Source: Clostridiales bacterium
Lineage (GTDB): Bacteria; Bacillota; Clostridia; Oscillospirales; Oscillospiraceae
Assembly (NCBI GenBank): GCA_019418625.1
Contig: DYBL01000064.1
Location: 1-13,670, forward strand
Length of the DNA stretch: 13,670 nucleotides
Direction of reading: 5' to 3'
Both the position numbers and the translations under genes were made by a program. Positions 12,623 through 13,670 of this stretch are shown here, one piece after another. Position 1 is the stretch's first letter, and every line of letters starts with the position of its first letter. The notes below the pieces were generated by a model, which was given only the letters and a program-made list of their open reading frames with translations, ran no database searches and had not been told where the DNA came from.

Positions 12623-12639
12623 TAAATATGAATCCCAAG

Positions 12640-13605
12640 TTAAGCAATTACTTTTTCATAAGCATACCGAATTGCATCTGGTCTCAATTCTGCATAGATC
12701 ATGGTTGTCTTCGGGTCGCTGTGCCCCAAAAGATGCTGGATCACCGTGAGATCCATTCCCGCATGGAGAGCATTGGTGGCAAAGGTATGGCGTAGTAGGT
12801 GGGGATGTATCCGTCTCCGCTCTCCAGCCCGAACACCGACCGTCTCAACAGCTCGTTCGATAGCCCGAGGAGACATAGGCTCATAGGGAGCCTTGCTGCT
12901 GGCAAATAGCGCCTCGCCGCCCCGACGCTGCTCCATGTAAGCCTGGATCATTAACGCTGCACGGACGGAGAAATAAACCACCCTTCGCTTTCCACCCTTT
13001 CCTAATACCTCCACACTGCGTTCCCGCCAGTCGATTTGATCGACACGTATTCCCACCGTTTCTGAAAGGCGGCATCCAGAGGATACCAAGAACTCCACCA
13101 GTGCCTTTTCCCGGTAGGTACGGCACCCGTCCCGAAGCCGCTCCAGCTCCTCCGGAGTAAGGGGTCTCCTGGCCTGAAGCTTGTCCAGTTTTATAGATTT
13201 GATCTTCCTCATGGGATTGCGCTTGATGGCATCCTCCTGATCCAGCCAAGAGAAGAAGCTGCGTAGGGTATTGACGTGGGTTTGAATACTGCTATCCTTC
13301 AGTTCCCGCTCTTGGGTCAAATAGGCGATATATCCCCGAATATCGTCTGAATCAATCCGGGTGACTGGCTTCTCCACCTTTGCAGCAAAAGCACCCAGCA
13401 TCTCCCGGTAGTTCTTCAAGGTCTTAGGTGATAGTCCGTCAATTTTTTTCGCCGCAAGAAATGCAGAGACTTTCCGATCCAGCCCGCCCCGCTCCCGTGA
13501 CGGCTCCCGGCTGATCCGGTATTCGCCAACAATAGAAGCAATTTCCTCAGCCATACCAGGCATCAACACGGATAGCCGCTCCACCAGCTCCTTTTTTGTA
13601 TCCAT
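12640..13605 (-). CDS. Tyrosine recombinase (XerC/XerD-like, phage integrase family)
   Basis: This enzyme cuts and rejoins DNA at specific sites through a 3'-phosphotyrosine intermediate. The 321-residue protein has an N-terminal SAM-like core-binding domain (about 42-125) and a C-terminal catalytic domain. All six active-site residues are visible: R179 (SSGCRLSE), K203 (GKGGKRR), H269 and R272 (HPHLLRH), H295 (LLGHSD) and Y304 (TTMIYAE). It should therefore be active. The N-terminal 40 residues are an extra charged helical segment compared with XerD. The ATG at 13605 has AGGAGG 8 bases upstream; a GTG at 13614 overlaps that site. It has its own promoter and terminator. It may be the prophage integrase or a recombinase that inverts nearby phage DNA. 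Confidence 0.93.
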   Translation of the reverse strand: MDTKKELVERLSVLMPGMAEEIASIVGEYRISREPSRERGGLDRKVSAFLAAKKIDGLSPKTLKNYREMLGAFAAKVEKPVTRIDSDDIRGYIAYLTQERELKDSSIQTHVNTLRSFFSWLDQEDAIKRNPMRKIKSIKLDKLQARRPLTPEELERLRDGCRTYREKALVEFLVSSGCRLSETVGIRVDQIDWRERSVEVLGKGGKRRVVYFSVRAALMIQAYMEQRRGGEALFASSKAPYEPMSPRAIERAVETVGVRAGERRRIHPHLLRHTFATNALHAGMDLTVIQHLLGHSDPKTTMIYAELRPDAIRYAYEKVIA

Positions 13606-13631
13606 ACCAAGCACCTCCTGTTTTTGCTCTT

Positions 13632-13660
13632 AGCATAGCAGGAAACGGCATCTTAGTCGA
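13632..13660 (-). promoter_or_regulatory. Promoter of the recombinase gene
   Basis: On the minus strand TCGACT (13655-13660, four of six) and TATGCT (13632-13637, four of six) are 17 bases apart. The -10 is preceded by TGC, giving an extended -10. The leader would be only about 20 bases and carries the AGGAGG site. Confidence 0.55.
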
Positions 13661-13670
13661 ATAAGGTGAA

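Larger units (their letters stand above)
9718..13670 (-). mobile_element. Phage-derived block: prophage late end or remnant, open at the right edge
   Basis: Six minus-strand genes are consecutive here: tyrosine recombinase, LLH holin, CHAP endolysin, small membrane protein, D12-class adenine methyltransferase and XRE-type regulator. Holin plus endolysin is diagnostic of phage ancestry. No structural, packaging or replication genes are visible, so either a prophage continues past 13670 or the element has been reduced. No tRNA or other obvious attachment site was seen at the left boundary. I place that boundary near the hairpin at 9666-9718 only because gene content changes there. Confidence 0.6.

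Noticed and set aside
9669..13649. GAAACGGC at 9669-9676 and 13642-13649 as a direct-repeat attachment core
   Set aside because: An 8-base match is expected many times by chance in this length, and the flanks do not continue the match. The true element ends are not established.

Overview
The window looks like chromosome of a GC-rich, spore-forming Firmicute, most likely an Oscillospiraceae-type gut clostridium. This is an inference from spoIIR, Gram-positive-style ribosome binding sites, a lipoprotein-anchored PotD, housekeeping gene types and base composition. No species can be named from the sequence alone.

Region 1 (1-3101, all minus strand) is housekeeping. Read in the direction of transcription it holds a two-gene unit (a small two-helix membrane protein and an unrecognised 157-residue protein), then yceD-rpmF behind a perfect TTGACA/TATAAT promoter and closed by a strong terminator. 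Then comes der (engA) with its own promoter, followed 4 bases later by the first codons of a gene cut by the window edge, probably plsY.

Region 2 (3203-8844, plus strand) starts with an RluA-type pseudouridine synthase gene. A complete polyamine importer operon, potA-potB-potC-potD, follows behind a TTGACA/TATCAT promoter and ends at a terminator. An FlK-like hot-dog thioesterase comes next. A bidirectional terminator separates it from the convergent spoIIR, the forespore signal gene for sigma-E activation.

Region 3 (about 9718-13670, all minus strand) is accessory and phage-derived. In transcription order it holds a tyrosine recombinase, an intergenic block rich in signals, an LLH-family holin, a CHAP endolysin with an SLH-like tail, a small membrane protein translationally coupled to the lysin, a D12-class DNA adenine methyltransferase and an XRE-family repressor-like protein. 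No capsid, tail, terminase or replication genes are visible. It is therefore either the late end of a prophage continuing past the right edge or a deleted remnant.

The most interesting structure is the 12439-12639 intergenic block between recombinase and holin. It contains two minus-strand terminators and, between them, a near-perfect Shine-Dalgarno serving a three-codon ORF (Met-Pro-Trp-stop) whose stop lies 3 bases before the second terminator hairpin. A palindrome follows at the holin ribosome binding site. This layout would allow translation-dependent control of the lysis genes. Other structures worth testing are competing hairpins after the small membrane gene, operator-like repeats before the XRE gene, and a split inverted repeat flanking the methyltransferase gene. 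No CRISPR array, tRNA, rRNA or insertion sequence was seen.
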